Below the pieces are notes generated by a model. The model was given only the letters and a program-made list of their open reading frames with translations. It ran no database searches and was not told where the DNA came from. From NCBI RefSeq assembly GCF_001298445.1, contig NZ_CP012036.1, positions 1,035,091 to 1,099,090 of the forward strand: a stretch of DNA of 64,000 nucleotides. Direction: 5' to 3'. Each line of letters begins with the position of its first letter. The first letter of the stretch is position 1. This document shows positions 26,846 to 35,574 of the stretch, one piece after another. The position numbers were made by a program, and so were the translations under genes. The stretch is from Nostoc piscinale CENA21 (lineage in GTDB: Bacteria; Cyanobacteriota; Cyanobacteriia; Cyanobacteriales; Nostocaceae).

Positions 26846-28879
26846 TTATGCCAACAACAGACTACATAATTCATCAATTTGTTGGCTATATTCAGCAATT
26901 AATTGATGGGCTACAGCTTGTAGCTTACGAGTATTTGGCAGTTTGATATTATCTATTGCTTCTAGTTCCTCTTCTAAAAATGGTTGAAACCGATAGTAAG
27001 AACTTTTAGCCTCTTGATTGCTAGGTTCAAACAACCGTTCTAACTCTCCAGATACCACTTCACTATTACCATCAAACACAATATTTAAAAGTGGTCTACT
27101 CCATTGCAAGAGTCCCCAGTTTTTGACGGAATTATGAGGGTACACACTCGTCAAGGAACCTGTACCTAAAGAAACTACTAAGATATCTTCTGAATTGAGG
27201 ACTCTGTTGGCTTCTTTTTTACTACTAATTTGTGCTTCTATAATAGCTAAATGGGCTGGATTATTAGCAAAAACACCACCATCAATTAAAGTGTAAAAGC
27301 CACTAGTGTTGTGAGAAGTTGGAATCCGATGGGGAGCAAAATAAGTGGGAGTAGCACTCGTGGCTAATGCTACATCTAATAGCGAAAAACCTCCACACAA
27401 ATTGCGAAAATTTTTAGATTCTATCTGTTCTTTGTGGAGTTGATTGGTAAAAAATATGGGAATCCGTTGTTCAATATCGTAGCTAGTGACAAAAACTTCT
27501 TTCAGATTATTTTCTAGAGATGCAGTCCCAAAATATTGTCTTAAAATTTCTTCTTTGCCTTTTGAAGGATATTTTGGTTGGAGAAATATATCTTCTATTG
27601 GCCCTAGTATTCTTTCAAAAAATGGCTCATAAAATATTTCTACACCATACTCAAGAAAGAGTTGCAGTAAATCCTCAGCAGTGTATTCCGCAAATAACTC
27701 TTCAGATGTTGTGGAAGTTAGCCGAGGTTGTGTGAGTCCGAGGGCTAAAATTCCTCCACTAGAAGTACCCGCAATCAAATCAAACAAACTAAATATCGGT
27801 TTTTGCGTCCGCCTTTCAATTTCTGCTAACAAAAGTGCTGGAATAATTCCCCGAATACCGCCTCCATCAATAGATAGTATTTTATATTTGGATTTAGCTG
27901 TAGTTTCCATAGTTTCTGGTGTCTGATTTTCAATTAATGTTGCTACCTTTGTGGGTTGAACATTATCTTCAACGTCACTTTGACTAATAGATTCTGGTAT
28001 TGGTTCGGTAACTTGTAGCGGAAGAGTGACTAAATTGAGAAGAATATCTGATTCTTGATTGTTAGTTGGCGTTGCTTCTTCTTGATTAATTAAAGAAACT
28101 GTTGCTGCTAATAAATTTGTAGTGATTGGTGAAATCTTTTCTTCAGCAGTAGTTATTATTTCATCTTGTGGCGATGATAGATTTGACAAGGGTATTTGTG
28201 CGACATCCCAACTAGGATTACCACGCAAATTTCCTTGCTGTTCGGCGACAGTTCTACTTGTGATGGTTTTTCCTTCACCTTCATCTAATTTCCAATAAGC
28301 CACTAACCCTGCTTCATCTCCTACTATTAGTCCACAACGATGAACTTGGATTTGTTCTAAGGTACAGGGATAATTCCAGACACTAATATTAGCTAATTGC
28401 CCAGCAAAATATACACGTTTGTGTAAAGTTGCCCCAAGAGTTAACGGACTAGTTGCTTTGTTTAAAGCTGTACCTCTTAAAGAATCAGTGTATTCTTGCT
28501 CATCCAGGTAGACTGTGAGCTTTCCCTGATTAAAAACAATAGCAAAAAAATGCCATGAGCCTATAGTTAACTCTCCTTGTCCAAAGGTTTTAATACCTTT
28601 GGTCACAGTTTCATCAATGTAAATATCTAAATTTCCTGCTTCACTAATACCAAATTCAAAATTATCGCTGTATCGGTCTGAAGAACGAGCAAAAAACACA
28701 TTGCGAGTGCCGTAGCTAGTGGCTTTATTGGTTAATTGATGAGGGTTTATCCAGCCTGAAACTGTGAAGGTTGAACTTCCTTGTGCAAAAACACCACCAA
28801 GGTCGTTTTTACCAAAATCTATGTAATCATCTATGCCATCAAATGTTAAAACTGTTTGCGTCTGTACTATATTGCTCAC
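26846..28879 (-). CDS. LamG-like lectin domain fused to a patatin-like phospholipase
   Basis: 677 residues. Residues 1-200 are a concanavalin A-like LamG/pentraxin jelly roll (FTVSGWINPHQ, WHFFAIVFNQGKLTVYLD, ISVWNYPCTLEQIQ, AYWKLDEGEG). A Thr/Pro/Asn-rich linker (about 220-330) follows, then a patatin domain: oxyanion loop GGGIRGIIPAL, nucleophile elbow GTSSGG and catalytic DGGVFANNP, which form the Ser-Asp dyad of a lipid acyl hydrolase. No signal peptide is visible, so it is probably cytosolic or exported by another route. It lies on the same strand as the microviridin genes, about 300 bases downstream of the last ligase. The fusion is unusual and its link to the RiPP genes is only positional. 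Confidence 0.85.
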   Translation of the reverse strand: MSNIVQTQTVLTFDGIDDYIDFGKNDLGGVFAQGSSTFTVSGWINPHQLTNKATSYGTRNVFFARSSDRYSDNFEFGISEAGNLDIYIDETVTKGIKTFGQGELTIGSWHFFAIVFNQGKLTVYLDEQEYTDSLRGTALNKATSPLTLGATLHKRVYFAGQLANISVWNYPCTLEQIQVHRCGLIVGDEAGLVAYWKLDEGEGKTITSRTVAEQQGNLRGNPSWDVAQIPLSNLSSPQDEIITTAEEKISPITTNLLAATVSLINQEEATPTNNQESDILLNLVTLPLQVTEPIPESISQSDVEDNVQPTKVATLIENQTPETMETTAKSKYKILSIDGGGIRGIIPALLLAEIERRTQKPIFSLFDLIAGTSSGGILALGLTQPRLTSTTSEELFAEYTAEDLLQLFLEYGVEIFYEPFFERILGPIEDIFLQPKYPSKGKEEILRQYFGTASLENNLKEVFVTSYDIEQRIPIFFTNQLHKEQIESKNFRNLCGGFSLLDVALATSATPTYFAPHRIPTSHNTSGFYTLIDGGVFANNPAHLAIIEAQISSKKEANRVLNSEDILVVSLGTGSLTSVYPHNSVKNWGLLQWSRPLLNIVFDGNSEVVSGELERLFEPSNQEAKSSYYRFQPFLEEELEAIDNIKLPNTRKLQAVAHQLIAEYSQQIDELCSLLLA

Positions 28880-29175
28880 AGCATTTTTATCTCCAAATAA
28901 AATTAATTTTTTATTAAAAAAGTAAATTTAAATAGTAATTTTTGAATGCTAAATTTAGCAATTAAAATAATAATATATTAACTTGTGACAATTTTATCTA
29001 TATTTTTTCAATAAAAATGATTTACATATCATTTTGAGCAAGTCAAATTAGTCTTATATAGTTCAAAAAAGTATATTGTTGAAATCAAATTTAACAAATA
29101 ACCAAGATGAAGACTGAGGATTTGAAATTCGCTTGCTAGGCCAAACCACAAATCCAGAATATTTGGTCTGATAGC
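28880..29175. other. AT-rich gap between the microviridin ligases and the patatin gene
   Basis: About 296 bases of strongly AT-rich sequence without a reading frame, and no clear terminator stem. It is wide enough for a promoter, so the patatin/ABC block may be transcribed separately from the RiPP genes. Confidence 0.45.
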
Positions 29176-30150
29176 CTATTTTTGCGTAACTAAAGTTTCG
29201 GCGATCGCCTGAGAAATTGGATAATAAGGTGAATATATTTCCATCCAGAAAAATTCTCCGACTGGGTTAATTTCGAGGAATACATAGCGGCCATCAGGAG
29301 TAAGAATGATATCAATTGCGCCATAGTTTAAGCTAAATTCAGCCATCAAGGTGAGTAGCTTTTTTTCAATATCTTCTGGCAAGTCGTAGGGTTGCCAATT
29401 CTTAGCTAAGGCTTTACCTTCTTTACGCCAATCAAAGGTAGAACCTTCTAAGCTTTGTGAATCGACTGCGGCTGTGAATACCCGATGTCCTACAATAGTT
29501 GTGCGTAATTCTAATGCTTTGGGTACGTTTTCTTGAAAAGTCATCGGACAAAAACGTAGCCCTTCCATATTCTCTAGATCATCTGCTGTTACGGGAGTGG
29601 TAAACACAACATTTTCCCGCCCTTGCTGATCATAAATAGCAAAGGAAGACAGCATTTTAGTAACAATACCTTGGGGACATTCTTGGGCAAATTGTTTGAC
29701 GGCTGTGGGATTATTTGTAGTCAGGGTACGCGGAGTTAAAAGCCCAATTTTTTGGGCGACTTGCAACTGCAATTGCTTATTATTCGCCCGATCCACATTG
29801 AACATTTTATCTAAATGAAATCCTTGGAGACTGGCAATCATACCCCTCACGGTGACGCGACATTCCTGAATGGACGCATCTCGATATTGCTTGTCCATTG
29901 AATTGGGGATTTTATGCCCATAGCGCATCCGCCGATACCAAACGGCAGAAACTTCGCTTAAATCAAGCCGTTGTTCGCCATCGGTAATGATGACTCTTTC
30001 ACTATCACCAGAGTAAATATCTAGCTTGACTTCAGTGGGAAATCTATCTGTGTCAAACCGAAATGCTTTTTCGCCTCTAGCTTCAATTTCTTTGATAACT
30101 AAAGGAATGCTTTCGTTGTCGTTGCTAAAGGTAACTATTAATGCTGTCAT
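29176..30150 (-). CDS. MvdC/MdnB-type ATP-grasp ligase (microviridin lactam-forming enzyme)
   Basis: 324 residues. The N-terminus TFSNDNESIPLVIKEIEARG and FRFDTDRFPTEVKL is typical of the MvdC/MdnB branch. The ATP-grasp part has KMLSSFAIY, RFCPMTFQENVPKALELRTT and the metal-binding end DIILTPDGRYVFLEINPVGE. In microviridin synthesis (Planktothrix MvdC, Microcystis MdnB), this enzyme makes the omega-amide between the core Lys and a C-terminal acidic residue after the lactones are closed. It follows its sister ligase by 107 bases on the same strand. Confidence 0.85.
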   Translation of the reverse strand: MTALIVTFSNDNESIPLVIKEIEARGEKAFRFDTDRFPTEVKLDIYSGDSERVIITDGEQRLDLSEVSAVWYRRMRYGHKIPNSMDKQYRDASIQECRVTVRGMIASLQGFHLDKMFNVDRANNKQLQLQVAQKIGLLTPRTLTTNNPTAVKQFAQECPQGIVTKMLSSFAIYDQQGRENVVFTTPVTADDLENMEGLRFCPMTFQENVPKALELRTTIVGHRVFTAAVDSQSLEGSTFDWRKEGKALAKNWQPYDLPEDIEKKLLTLMAEFSLNYGAIDIILTPDGRYVFLEINPVGEFFWMEIYSPYYPISQAIAETLVTQK

Positions 30151-30257
30151 AAAAAGTATGAAGTCTGAAGTCTGAAATTTCGCTATGGCAATCCTAAATT
30201 ATCTACAAACATCTTTCTCCCTTGTCTACCCTGTCTCCCTTGTCTGGATCATTCATG

Positions 30258-31247
30258 TTATTTGTCTGGTTGCAACAGTGCATCTGCGATCGCATCGGCA
30301 ATGGGCAAGTTTAAATCCTTCTCTAACATTCCCCACTCGCCAGTAGGGTTAACTTCTAAAAATACATATTCGCCTGATGGGGTGAGGATAAAATCAAACG
30401 AGCCAAACAATAGTCCTAGTCTCCCCATAAAAGTTTGTAGACGAAGAACTACTTCATCAGGAAGTTCATAATGTTGCCATGCACCAACATCTACACCCGG
30501 TTTCCGCCAATCAACTTTGGCTGCTGCATACACATCTGCATTCAGCGCCCCGACAAACACTTCACCATTCACATACACTACCCGTAATTCCTGCTGCTTG
30601 GGAATTTGCTCTTGAAAAACCATTGGGCAGTAGCGCAGCGATTCAGCATCTTGTAAGTTTTCTTCTTTGACAACGCTGGTGTACATAAAGAACGAAGAGT
30701 TAGCCTGCATACTGCGAGAAAGTGCAGTTAACAGCTTGCTCACCATTTTGCCGTTCACTTGCTCAAAAAACTCTCTAGCGGCTGCTGCTTTGTTTGTCAC
30801 AAGAGTTTGAGGAATCGCAAAACCTACTTCTGAGGCAATTCGCAGTTGACGCAGTTTATTACTGGCATAATCTATTCGTTCTAGATTATCTACCCAACGA
30901 GCTTGTTTGAGGCTATCCCAAAAACTATCTAAAGTTGTTTTTGATTCTTTAATACAAGCTTCGCGGAACTTGGGGGCTAATTCGGGAGTGATGTTTGGTT
31001 CCCAAATTCGGCGTAACCATACAGCTTGCACCTGTTCTGTGCTGATAGATTGGTTGTTATATTCTATAGTATGGTAGCTTTTAGACTTATCAAATTGTGC
31101 CGTTAATTGTAATTCTAAAGGGAATTTATCAGTATCTAGACGAAATGGTTGCGCTCCTTTTTTTAACAAAGCTTCTGCCACTTTATCTATTGTGAAGAAA
31201 TCTCCACTGTGGGTAATTAATAAAACAACATCACCAGACAATTGCAT
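30258..31247 (-). CDS. MvdD/MdnC-type ATP-grasp ligase (microviridin lactone-forming enzyme)
   Basis: 329 residues from the ATG at 31247. A further-upstream start at 31337 would add 30 residues without family similarity. The conserved N-terminus LLITHSGDFFTIDKV and FRLDTDKFPLELQL fits the MvdD/MdnC branch. ATP-grasp features: KLLTALSRSMQ, RYCPMVFQEQIPKQQELRVV and FDFILTPSGEYVFLEVNPTG (Mg-ATP ligands E and N). The enzyme binds the PFFARFL-type leader helix and forms two omega-esters (Thr-Asp and Ser-Glu) in the precursor. It directly follows the precursor genes. Confidence 0.87.
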   Translation of the reverse strand: MQLSGDVVLLITHSGDFFTIDKVAEALLKKGAQPFRLDTDKFPLELQLTAQFDKSKSYHTIEYNNQSISTEQVQAVWLRRIWEPNITPELAPKFREACIKESKTTLDSFWDSLKQARWVDNLERIDYASNKLRQLRIASEVGFAIPQTLVTNKAAAAREFFEQVNGKMVSKLLTALSRSMQANSSFFMYTSVVKEENLQDAESLRYCPMVFQEQIPKQQELRVVYVNGEVFVGALNADVYAAAKVDWRKPGVDVGAWQHYELPDEVVLRLQTFMGRLGLLFGSFDFILTPSGEYVFLEVNPTGEWGMLEKDLNLPIADAIADALLQPDK

Positions 31248-31375
31248 AATATTATGTTGTAAAAATCTAAAAAAGCTTTTGTTTATAGTCCCAACTTCTT
31301 GAAGAAGTCGGGTTGATAAATGCGATCGCCTGCCCAACAGTAGCTTTTAGTTTTTAAATAACAATCAAGCTAGGT

Positions 31376-31543
31376 TTAGCTATCTTCCCAATCAGAAGGC
31401 CACTTAAAAGTCCAAATTGGAGGAGGTGGTGGGGGTTCTTCAGAAGGTGGTACCGGCGGATTTTCATCAGGTTGCGCTGCCAAAAAATAGGCAAAGAAAG
31501 GCACTACTTTTAGGGTGCCGCCTTGGGTTGTACTTGTAGACAT
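31376..31543 (-). CDS. Microviridin-type precursor peptide (copy C, 55 residues)
   Basis: ATG at 31543 with AAGGAATAATACC before it. Leader: MSTSTTQGGTLKVVPFFAYF, with VVPFFAYFLA matching the PFFARFL helix that activates the ligases. Then a Pro-rich spacer (PPSEEPPPPPP) and the core IWTFKWPSDWEDS with stop. The T-F-K-W-P-S-D-W-E-D pattern matches the microviridin core TxKxPSDx(E/D)(E/D), so two lactones and one lactam are expected. The residue after Thr is Phe, which in this family sits at the protease-contact position. The gene is too short for most ORF callers. Confidence 0.9.
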   Translation of the reverse strand: MSTSTTQGGTLKVVPFFAYFLAAQPDENPPVPPSEEPPPPPPIWTFKWPSDWEDS

Positions 31544-31574
31544 GGTATTATTCCTTGATATTGATTTTTCTTGA

Positions 31575-31605
31575 GGGGTAGCAGTTAATTAATCACAACT
31601 ACCCC
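31575..31605. promoter_or_regulatory. Stem-loop between the dead and the last precursor gene
   Basis: GGGGTAG (31575-31581) and CTACCCC (31599-31605) pair perfectly around a 17-base loop in the spacer. An equivalent stem occurs in the preceding spacer (31807-31837) although the bases differ. It may be a processing, stability or partial-termination element that favours precursor over ligase message. Confidence 0.5.
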
Positions 31606-31632
31606 ATTCACTTTAGTTCAAGCTAACTAGAT

Positions 31633-31773
31633 TTAAAAATCTTCAAAATCAGAAGGTTACTTGAAGGTGAAGAAAGGAGCATTATCTGCTTGTGCAGCAA
31701 TTTGCTCTTCTAACAAACGAGCAAAGAAATGTACTACTTATAGGTTTGCTGGTTTGTTTGTGTTAATAGACAT
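31633..31773 (-). pseudogene. Dead microviridin precursor (copy B) with two in-frame stops
   Basis: Reading from ATG at 31773 gives MSINTNKPANL, stop, VVHFFARLLEEQIAAQADNAPF-type leader and spacer, then TFK, stop, PSDFEDF and the final stop at 31633. One TAA breaks the leader and the other replaces the aromatic codon of the K-x-PSD core. The leader motif is also altered to HFFARLL. The remaining frame is intact end to end, so the loss is recent or the copy is slow to decay. Confidence 0.85.
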
Positions 31774-31806
31774 AGTATTCATTCTTGATGTTGGTTTTTA
31801 TCCAGA

Positions 31807-31837
31807 AGTAGCAATTATTTAATCGATTACTGCTACT
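31807..31837. promoter_or_regulatory. Stem-loop between the first and second precursor copies
   Basis: AGTAGCA (31807-31813) pairs with TGCTACT (31831-31837) in the spacer of the duplicated precursor unit. It occupies nearly the same place as the stem at 31575-31605, with different bases in the arms but pairing retained. Confidence 0.45.
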
Positions 31838-31863
31838 CCCTTCACCTCAAATTTAAAAGACTA

Positions 31864-32013
31864 CTAAGTATCTTCTAAATCTGAAGGAAACTTGAAAGTC
31901 CAAGGCCAAGAAGGAGTTTCTGTTTCTCCTCCTTCTGCTGTTTGTTTTTCCAAGAAACATGCAAAGAATGGTACCAATTCGACATTCACAGTTTTAATTG
32001 TGTTTGTAGACAT
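31864..32013 (-). CDS. Microviridin-type precursor peptide (copy A, 49 residues)
   Basis: ATG at 32013 with AAGGAAAGCACC upstream, and sister copies start with the same MST/MSI. Leader: MSTNTIKTVNVELVPFFACF, containing the ligase-binding PFFACFLE helix. Spacer EKQTAEGGETETPS and core WPWTFKFPSDLEDT. Expected rings: Thr to Asp and Ser to Glu (esters), Lys to the last Asp (amide). The final acidic residue is Asp, where many microviridins have Glu, so the lactam ring would be one methylene smaller. A longer frame reading from 32079 has no family support. First gene of the cluster. Confidence 0.92.
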   Translation of the reverse strand: MSTNTIKTVNVELVPFFACFLEKQTAEGGETETPSWPWTFKFPSDLEDT

Positions 32014-32080
32014 GGTGCTTTCCTTGAAGGAAACTATTTTTGCCACTAAATATATACCAGTAATTAAATATCTGTGCAAG

Positions 32081-32141
32081 GACAGTTAAGACAGTTAAGA
32101 CTTAAGTTTGTGAAGACAGTTAAGACATTTAAGACAGTTAA
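32081..32141. repeat. Direct 9-bp repeats GACAGTTAA upstream of the microviridin operon
   Basis: GACAGTTAA occurs at 32081 and 32090 (tandem), then at 32115, 32124 (as GACATTTAA) and 32133 (tandem), with a degenerate GACTTAA between. The array lies 68-128 bases before the first precursor start. It may be a regulator-binding array or a local slippage product. Confidence 0.65.
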
Positions 32142-32945
32142 GTAAAAATTTGTTAACAACTAGTAATATTTAAATAGGAATTTGCAAAAGACTACATTAA
32201 TCAAGGCTTGATTGTTTTTTATCAAGCATAAGAATATTAAATATTTATTTTGAAAAAAAAATTAGCAAAGCCAATACTGAAAAATTACAATCAACAATTA
32301 TGTTTGGCGTTGCAGAGATGCGGGATGAATTCAAATATTTAACCAAAATTAAAAGAGATTTTTCAAGCCTTTGCAACTGTAGCAACCCTCAATGATTAAC
32401 AAATACCTCTCTTCCTTGTCTCCCTTGTCTTGCTATATTCTGAAGTAATATTAATTCTACAAGAGGCTGCATATAAACCCCTGAGACTGGAAATCTGGGG
32501 CTATACAAATAAAGCCTCCACTCGACAAGCTCACTGACCACCTTCGCAGGCTAATTATATGCTTCTTCATATCGATTTGGTATAACAGCAAATAAATAGC
32601 AAAATGCTGACCTTTGCCGCGATTGCATGATCTGATGATTTTGTTGAATCGGCAAGGACAATGCAACATTTAGTCTGACCACGTCATTACTTAAGATTTA
32701 TTTTATAAATCGTCACTTACAAGTTGTGAGAACATTTGTTACTATTCAGACCCAGAAACATTATATAAAGTATTTGTACTGAAAAATACAACCAATTTTC
32801 AAAGTATTGACGTGAATTTATGCCTCTAGACGTAGTGATATTTTTTCATTGTTGATTTGAAATAATCATTATATTTACCAATGACGAAGTTTTACTAAAT
32901 TTTAGAGAATAAAACACAACAATATATTTTTTAAATCTTAAAAAA
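32142..32945. other. Long intergenic region between the microviridin cluster and the pentapeptide gene
   Basis: About 800 bases, AT-rich, without a supportable gene. Near 32490-32555 is a dispersed repeat fragment (GGGCTATACAAATAAAGCCT and a GCAGGCT end) related to the one at 49283. It should contain the divergent promoters of the microviridin operon and the gene at 32946. Confidence 0.5.
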
Positions 32946-33686
32946 ATGTTTACTAACCCCAACATTTTTAACCATCAGGCAAAAAATATTGCAGTTAATA
33001 AAAATTTATTTTTAAATATCATTTTGGGGATAATTAACCGTCAAGATAAACAGCAGCATACCTCACAAAAAAGCTTCAAAAAACGTTTGAAACTGGCAGT
33101 AGAGAAGCTACATCATAAAACATTAGATATCAGATTACAGGGAATTACCGAACTCGGAGAATTAGCCAATTATCATGGACAAGAGAACTGGGAAATTATA
33201 GAACTTCTCACGGCTTTTGTGCGGCAAAATTCCCTTTACACAACAAACCCGGAAGTTAAAAATCAGTTATCAACCAAAATTCATCCAGATATTCAGGCTG
33301 CGTTGCAAGTACTCACAAAAACTGACACTCCAAAATCTTTAGCATCTGAACAACTCGACTTGAGTTATACAGATTTACGCGGAGCAAATCTCAGTGGTGG
33401 AAACCTTGTAGGTGTGAATCTCTACCAAGCTAATTTATCAGGAGTGAATCTGGCGGGGGCAAATCTCAGTGGTGCAATTCTCTGTGCTGCTAACTTATCC
33501 CAGGCTAACTTAGTGGGTGCAAACCTTAAGGAAGCAATTATCAGTGCGGCTAACTTGTCTGGAGCAAATCTCGCCAAAGCCAATTTAGTCAAAGTAAACT
33601 TTTATCTCGCTAATTTGTCTCAAACTAATCTCCAAGATGCCATACTTGAAGGAGCTAATTTCCGAGAAGCAAAATTTTCCGGATAA
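32946..33686 (+). CDS. Pentapeptide-repeat protein, 246 residues
   Basis: An N-terminal helical segment (about 35-115: LKLAVEKLHHKTLDIRLQGI, ENWEIIELLTAFVRQNSL) precedes about 20 tandem A(N/D)LxG-type pentapeptides from residue 140 (LRGANLSGGN, VNLYQANLSG and on), which form a right-handed square beta-helix. The helical part is shared with the next gene and suggests paralogy. Such proteins are common in cyanobacteria. Their function is mostly unknown (scaffold or DNA-mimic roles in a few cases). Confidence 0.85.
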   Translation: MFTNPNIFNHQAKNIAVNKNLFLNIILGIINRQDKQQHTSQKSFKKRLKLAVEKLHHKTLDIRLQGITELGELANYHGQENWEIIELLTAFVRQNSLYTTNPEVKNQLSTKIHPDIQAALQVLTKTDTPKSLASEQLDLSYTDLRGANLSGGNLVGVNLYQANLSGVNLAGANLSGAILCAANLSQANLVGANLKEAIISAANLSGANLAKANLVKVNFYLANLSQTNLQDAILEGANFREAKFSG

Positions 33687-33968
33687 ACATAATTCACACT
33701 GAATATAGAACAGCTTCTGTAAGATTACTATTAATTTTTGACAGTACAAGTCTAGGTACTGACATTGAATTAGGGTGAAAAACTACGAAATTTTTCGCAA
33801 ATATTCAAGATTATCTCTGGGGTTGTCACAATATCATTACAAAGCCAATTTTAAACATCAAAGTTATATCAATAAAAATCCGTAATTTTCTATTCAACCC
33901 TTGAGCGAAATGTTATACTCATCCCAATATCTAAGTAATAATTCTGTAATGTGAGGAATCTAATTCCT

Positions 33969-35430
33969 ATGTCTGCAAATAAGACAGACAAAATGTTGCG
34001 TTGGTTGATAGGTACAACAGTTATATTCGCGCTGGGGCTGAATATAATTGTTTTTGCTGCCTCCAGTAAAAAGGATTTATCAATTTCGCAGCAAATACAA
34101 TACAGAACGCAAGCATTAACAACAACTGCAATTATGTTTTTAGGTTTGGCAGTGATGATTAATGCTTATTATGCGGGTAAACGAGCCGAGGCAATGCAAA
34201 AAAAATGCGATCGCTCCGAAAAAAAATGTCGAAGTGAGTCTGCAAAATACGCAAATCTCCCAAGACAGATTGATTGCAGATAGATTTATGGCTGCTATTA
34301 CGCAGCTTGGTCATGAAAGAATTGAAACGCGCATCGGGGCAATTTATGTTTTAGAACGGATTGCCCAGGATTTTCCTAAAGAACACTGGACAATTATGGA
34401 AATCCTGGCAGCATTTGTGCGGGAGAATACAGGCATTCCCACAGAAGGCGAACTCTTCAAAGAAGAAGATGCACAGCCAACATATTGGGGTAAACCCAAA
34501 AATCGCGTGCTGGCAACCAAACACAACAATGAAGCCGCTCCCAAAATTCGCCGGGATGTCCAAGCCGCACTGACAATCATTGGTAGACGTAATTCCCTAT
34601 TAGAATTAGAAAGTCAAAAATTAGATTTACGCAACATAGATATTCGGCGAGCAGATTTACTCGGCGCTAATTTAGAAAGGGCAGATTTACGCGGCGCGGA
34701 TCTTTCTGGTGCAGATTTACGCGGTGCGAACCTTTCGGGAGCTAACCTCAACAGTGCCAAATTGGTGCGCTCCATTCTCTACGAAACCAATTTACAAAAA
34801 GCCAACCTGCGGGAAGCCAACTTACAAGGGGCAACCTTGAACCGTGCTAACCTTTATGGCGCAAACTTGCGTGCAGCTAACCTGCAAAATGCAAGTCTGC
34901 GTACAGCTAACTTACAAGGAGCCAACCTGTATAAAGCTAACTTACAACAGGCAACCTTGAAAGTAGCTAACCTCGCGGGTGCAAAATTATTTCTGGCGAA
35001 TTTACAAGGTGCAAAGCTGGGTAAAGCTAACTTGCATTTAGCCGGATTAATTGGTGCTAACTTACAAGCAGCCAACTTAAATGGCGCTAACTTGTCTGGG
35101 GCAAATTTAAATGCTGCCAAACTCCAGCAAACAGAAGTCTTTTTTGCTAACCTCACCGAAGCCAGTTTGACAGAAGCCGATTTACATCAAGCCAACCTGA
35201 TGGGAGCTAACTTGAATCGGGCAGTTTTGTATGAGGCTAATTTATCTAAAGCCAACCTCATCGGCGCGAATTTATTTGGCACAAATTTGTGTGATGTCAA
35301 ACTAGAAGGTGCAATTCTCACAGGTGTGAAAAATTTAGACTCACAACAGATTGGCATGGCAGTAGGCGATCGCACAACCCGACTACCTGATGATCTTGAA
35401 CCTCCTACACACTGGCGACAGTCGAGTTAA
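33969..35430 (+). CDS. Membrane-anchored pentapeptide-repeat protein (frameshift in an A8 run)
   Basis: From ATG 33969 the protein has two membrane helices (RWLIGTTVIFALGLNIIVFA and LTTTAIMFLGLAVMINAYYA). At the A8 run 34198-34205 the frame breaks. With A7 it reads AMQKNAIAPKKNVEVSLQN and continues through a helical domain (RFMAAITQLGHERIETRIGA, EHWTIMEILAAFVRENTG) also found in the gene at 32946, then about 40 pentapeptides from LDLRNIDIRRADLLGANLER to near the end. The whole would be about 485 residues, membrane-anchored with a cytoplasmic beta-helix. The uncorrected frames would give a 110-residue stub and a soluble repeat protein. Confidence 0.78.
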
Positions 35431-35574
35431 GAGGCAAGGGGGCAGGGTGTAGAGTGCAAGGGGGAAAATATTTTACTCAGCACTTTCGAGTCAGCTATTC
35501 ATGAGAAAATCTTAAAACCAAACCTAAAAAACCTTTCCCCTAGCCCCATCTTCACGACAGAGGTAATACCACCA

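Noticed and set aside
32014..32079. N-terminal extension of precursor A from 32079
   Set aside because: The extension lacks similarity to the sister precursors, and a good ribosome site and MST start lie at 32013.
32457..32669. A 70-residue minus-strand frame
   Set aside because: It covers a dispersed noncoding repeat and has no ribosome site or similarity.
34344..35156. Several antisense frames inside the pentapeptide-repeat gene
   Set aside because: They are mirror frames of a repetitive sequence (Lys/Ala/Pro-rich), an expected artefact.
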